From Candidatus Aminicenantota bacterium (GTDB lineage Bacteria > Acidobacteriota > Aminicenantia > Aminicenantales > Aminicenantaceae), in the NCBI GenBank assembly GCA_030633795.1, contig DAOWCB010000060.1:1-7600 (forward strand): a stretch of 7,600 nucleotides of DNA, in the 5' to 3' direction. Shown in pieces: positions 6,191 to 7,600 of this stretch. Every line of letters starts with the position of its first letter. Within the stretch, counting starts at the first letter, position 1. A model generated the notes under the pieces. The model did no database searches. It was not told where the DNA came from and saw only the letters and a program-made list of their open reading frames with translations. The translations under genes were made by a program, and so were the position numbers.

Positions 6191-7069
6191 TTAAGAGTGT
6201 ATGTTCAATCCAAGTCTTTCCAGTATAAGGGGTTGATGATTTGGGGAGTCGTTGGAGATCACAAATATTCTTTGGCAGGTCTCTTGTTTGATCGGATTTT
6301 TTTGTCCTCTAGAGAGATGCACGTCCACAATGGCATCTCCTTTTGCTATCCAGTCACCTGATTTTTTTTTGAGGGAGAGACCAATCACGGGATGAACTGA
6401 AGCTAGATATGACCTTAGAGCATGAAGCTTTTCCATGGCAAGGTGGTGAACATATCCTTTTTTTTGAGATAAAAGTATCCTTTTCTCTGTGAAATCAAGG
6501 TGAGCTGAGGTAAACTCGCCGTTGATGATTTGATCCCTCAGCCATTTTTTGGCTTCTATCCTTTGATTGGTTTTTTTTGTCATCAGTAAAAAATCCGCAC
6601 CGATTTCCAGGGCAAATTTTGTTAAATCCGGAGGCCCTTCCCCTCTAAGGACTTCTCTGGCTTCCATCTTTTCAGAAAAAACTCCAACGGCATTCCCGAT
6701 GAGCTGACCACCATTGCTCAGGATGATAGAATTGCTGATCTGAAGATCACTACAAATATCTTGCAGGGATTGGGCTAAAATGCGGGAACGTCTTAAACAG
6801 GGCGTGTTTATCCAATCATGAATTCTGAGATCAAAAACGACACTTTTGATTTTTTTCTTTTGAAGTGAAGATTTGATTTCATTTATAAGTTCAACAGATA
6901 GATTTTTAGGATACTCATAGTTTTTGCACCTGCATAGGACGAGATCTAATGACAAGAGAAGGGGGTACAAGACAAAAGGAATTTTTTCCTCGAGAGATCC
7001 AATAGAAAATAATGCCGCTTTTTCCGTCCCTATTGATGCGGGTTTTGTCCTGGGACCTTGGGGATGCAT
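6191..7069 (-). CDS. Degenerate thymidine/pyrimidine-nucleoside phosphorylase-like protein (probable pseudoenzyme or decaying gene)
   Basis: True family members (about 430-440 residues) split thymidine or uridine with phosphate. This 292-residue protein keeps family blocks: N-A-V-G-V-F-S-E-K-M-E-A-R-E-V-L-R-G-E-G (126-145) with P-P-D-L (146-149), G-A-D-F-L-L-M (157-163), G-Y-V (205-207), V-I-G-L-S-L-K-K-K-S-G-D (228-239) and a closing P-L-I-L-E-R-L (280-286). Residues 21-45 can be aligned with the phosphate-binding loop region, but the usual K-H-S-T-G-G-V-G-D-K is now L-F-S-I-G-S-L-E-E-K. The following segment with S-G-R-G-L-G-H-T-G-G and R-D-V-T-A is absent (about 60 residues), as is most of the N-terminal domain. 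The D-V-K-x-G-x-G-A-F motif reads D-L-R-I-H-D-W. Catalysis is therefore unlikely. The frame is open throughout although its coding strand carries A8-A9 runs and it looks more AT-rich than its neighbours. ATG 7069 has only a weak GGA site. It follows the ACT gene by 27 nt. Confidence 0.75.
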   Translation of the reverse strand: MHPQGPRTKPASIGTEKAALFSIGSLEEKIPFVLYPLLLSLDLVLCRCKNYEYPKNLSVELINEIKSSLQKKKIKSVVFDLRIHDWINTPCLRRSRILAQSLQDICSDLQISNSIILSNGGQLIGNAVGVFSEKMEAREVLRGEGPPDLTKFALEIGADFLLMTKKTNQRIEAKKWLRDQIINGEFTSAHLDFTEKRILLSQKKGYVHHLAMEKLHALRSYLASVHPVIGLSLKKKSGDWIAKGDAIVDVHLSRGQKNPIKQETCQRIFVISNDSPNHQPLILERLGLNIHS

Positions 7070-7096
7070 ATTTTTCCAGAAACAAGGTGTTTTTGG

Positions 7097-7492
7097 CTAT
7101 CTTAGAGTTTCAACGGCTTTTTTATTATCGCTGGTTTTAATAACAAGCAGGACTTTACCCACTCCTGCGGCTGACCCGTAGCAATAGTCAACATCGATCA
7201 CAGCATTACCGAGGAGTGCCCCTATTTCCGACCCGGTTCCAATGCGGTCTTCAACAAGAATGGTTACAACGGGATTGGATTTGATTTGATACCCCAGAAT
7301 TTTTAGGTATTTTTTAGCTTTTGTGTTATCCGATGTAACCATGAGGAAAACACCTTTTTTCCCCTCTGAAAACGCATTCAGCGCTCTGAGATTGACTCCT
7401 GCATTAGCTAAAGTTCCCAGGACTCGTCCCAGGATTCCCGGCTCGTTCGGTGTTATCACATGGAGTTCTGAATCTAGCTTGACCTCAAACAC
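7097..7492 (-). CDS. Tandem ACT-domain protein, probable amino-acid-binding regulator
   Basis: ACT domains are small ligand-binding modules, usually for amino acids, that control metabolic enzymes or act as stand-alone regulators. This 131-residue soluble protein contains little beyond two of them. ACT 1 (about 8-72) has the signature N-E-P-G-I-L-G-R-V-L-G-T-L-A-N-A-G-V-N (16-34) followed by L-R-A-L. ACT 2 (about 74-131) begins V-V-T-I-L-V-E-D-R and has an unusual T-G-S-E-I-G-A-L-L-G (86-95) in place of the common P-G-x-L motif. The start is GTG 7492, 6 nt after GGAGG (7499-7503). A good promoter lies directly upstream and the degenerate phosphorylase-like gene follows after 27 nt, so the two are probably co-transcribed. 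No catalytic domain is attached and the ligand and target are unknown. Confidence 0.88.
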   Translation of the reverse strand: MFEVKLDSELHVITPNEPGILGRVLGTLANAGVNLRALNAFSEGKKGVFLMVTSDNTKAKKYLKILGYQIKSNPVVTILVEDRIGTGSEIGALLGNAVIDVDYCYGSAAGVGKVLLVIKTSDNKKAVETLR

Positions 7493-7498
7493 TTTTTT

Positions 7499-7503
7499 CC
7501 TCC
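7499..7503 (-). promoter_or_regulatory. Ribosome binding site supporting the GTG start of the ACT protein
   Basis: GGAGG on the minus strand lies 6 nt before GTG at 7490-7492. No ATG nearby offers a better start, and the protein then begins just before the first ACT strand. Confidence 0.75.
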
Positions 7504-7515
7504 GCTAAGTCAGAG

Positions 7516-7524
7516 ATTATATCA
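7516..7524 (-). promoter_or_regulatory. Extended -10 promoter of the ACT / phosphorylase-like operon
   Basis: The minus strand reads TGATATAAT: a perfect TATAAT (7516-7521) preceded by TGn. The -35 region 17 nt upstream is only a T-run (7539-7544), as is acceptable for extended -10 promoters. Transcription would start near 7509, giving a leader of about 17 nt that just includes GGAGG. Confidence 0.6.
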
Positions 7525-7600
7525 AATTAAGTTATTAAAAAAAAGAAAATGATAAAAACAACGTCATGAGCCACTTTCTCTATATTACCTAAATGTTGGG

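Overview
The window looks like a bacterial chromosome segment of moderate, slightly AT-rich composition with mostly strong AGGAGG-type ribosome binding sites. It reads like ordinary chromosome: there is no phage, integrase, CRISPR array, rRNA or tRNA. Gene content (a medium-chain-type acyl-CoA dehydrogenase, an OPT-family peptide transporter, a CstA-family carbon-starvation carrier, a TIGR04076-type small protein) suggests a heterotroph using peptides or organic acids, possibly an anaerobe. The ExbD protein, with its N-terminal E-P-N-V-V-P-L stretch, implies a Gram-negative-type envelope and is reminiscent of the Acidobacteriota/Aminicenantes lineage. That lineage placement is a low-confidence guess from protein style, not a database result.

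Layout. Positions 1-163 hold no gene but contain a strong 16-bp hairpin ahead of an acyl-CoA dehydrogenase (164-1315, +), whose best start is a TTG directly behind AGGAGG. A convergent orphan exbD-like gene follows (1513-1911, -) with its own good promoter. Next comes a gene-free stretch (1912-2204) carrying two near-identical 23-nt AT-flanked repeats in inverted orientation, which resemble a REP doublet (REPIN). A small TIGR04076-like gene (2205-2474, +) with a clear promoter overlaps tail-to-tail, by 4 nt, the end of a minus-strand pair: an OPT transporter (4135-6039) followed 5 nt later by a short-form CstA (2471-4129). Upstream on the same strand, behind an imperfect stem-loop, lie a two-ACT-domain protein (7097-7492, GTG start) and a 292-residue degenerate thymidine-phosphorylase-like protein (6191-7069), probably co-transcribed from an extended -10 promoter near 7516.

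How the genes fit together. OPT plus CstA form a plausible uptake module for peptides and pyruvate or related carbon-starvation substrates. The acyl-CoA dehydrogenase would oxidise acyl-CoA from fatty-acid or amino-acid breakdown. The ACT protein is probably an amino-acid-responsive regulator. The most unusual item is the thymidine-phosphorylase-like gene. It keeps recognisable central and C-terminal blocks but has lost the phosphate-binding loop and a substrate-binding segment, so it is a pseudoenzyme or a decaying gene. I found no convincing wholly new multi-gene system in the window.
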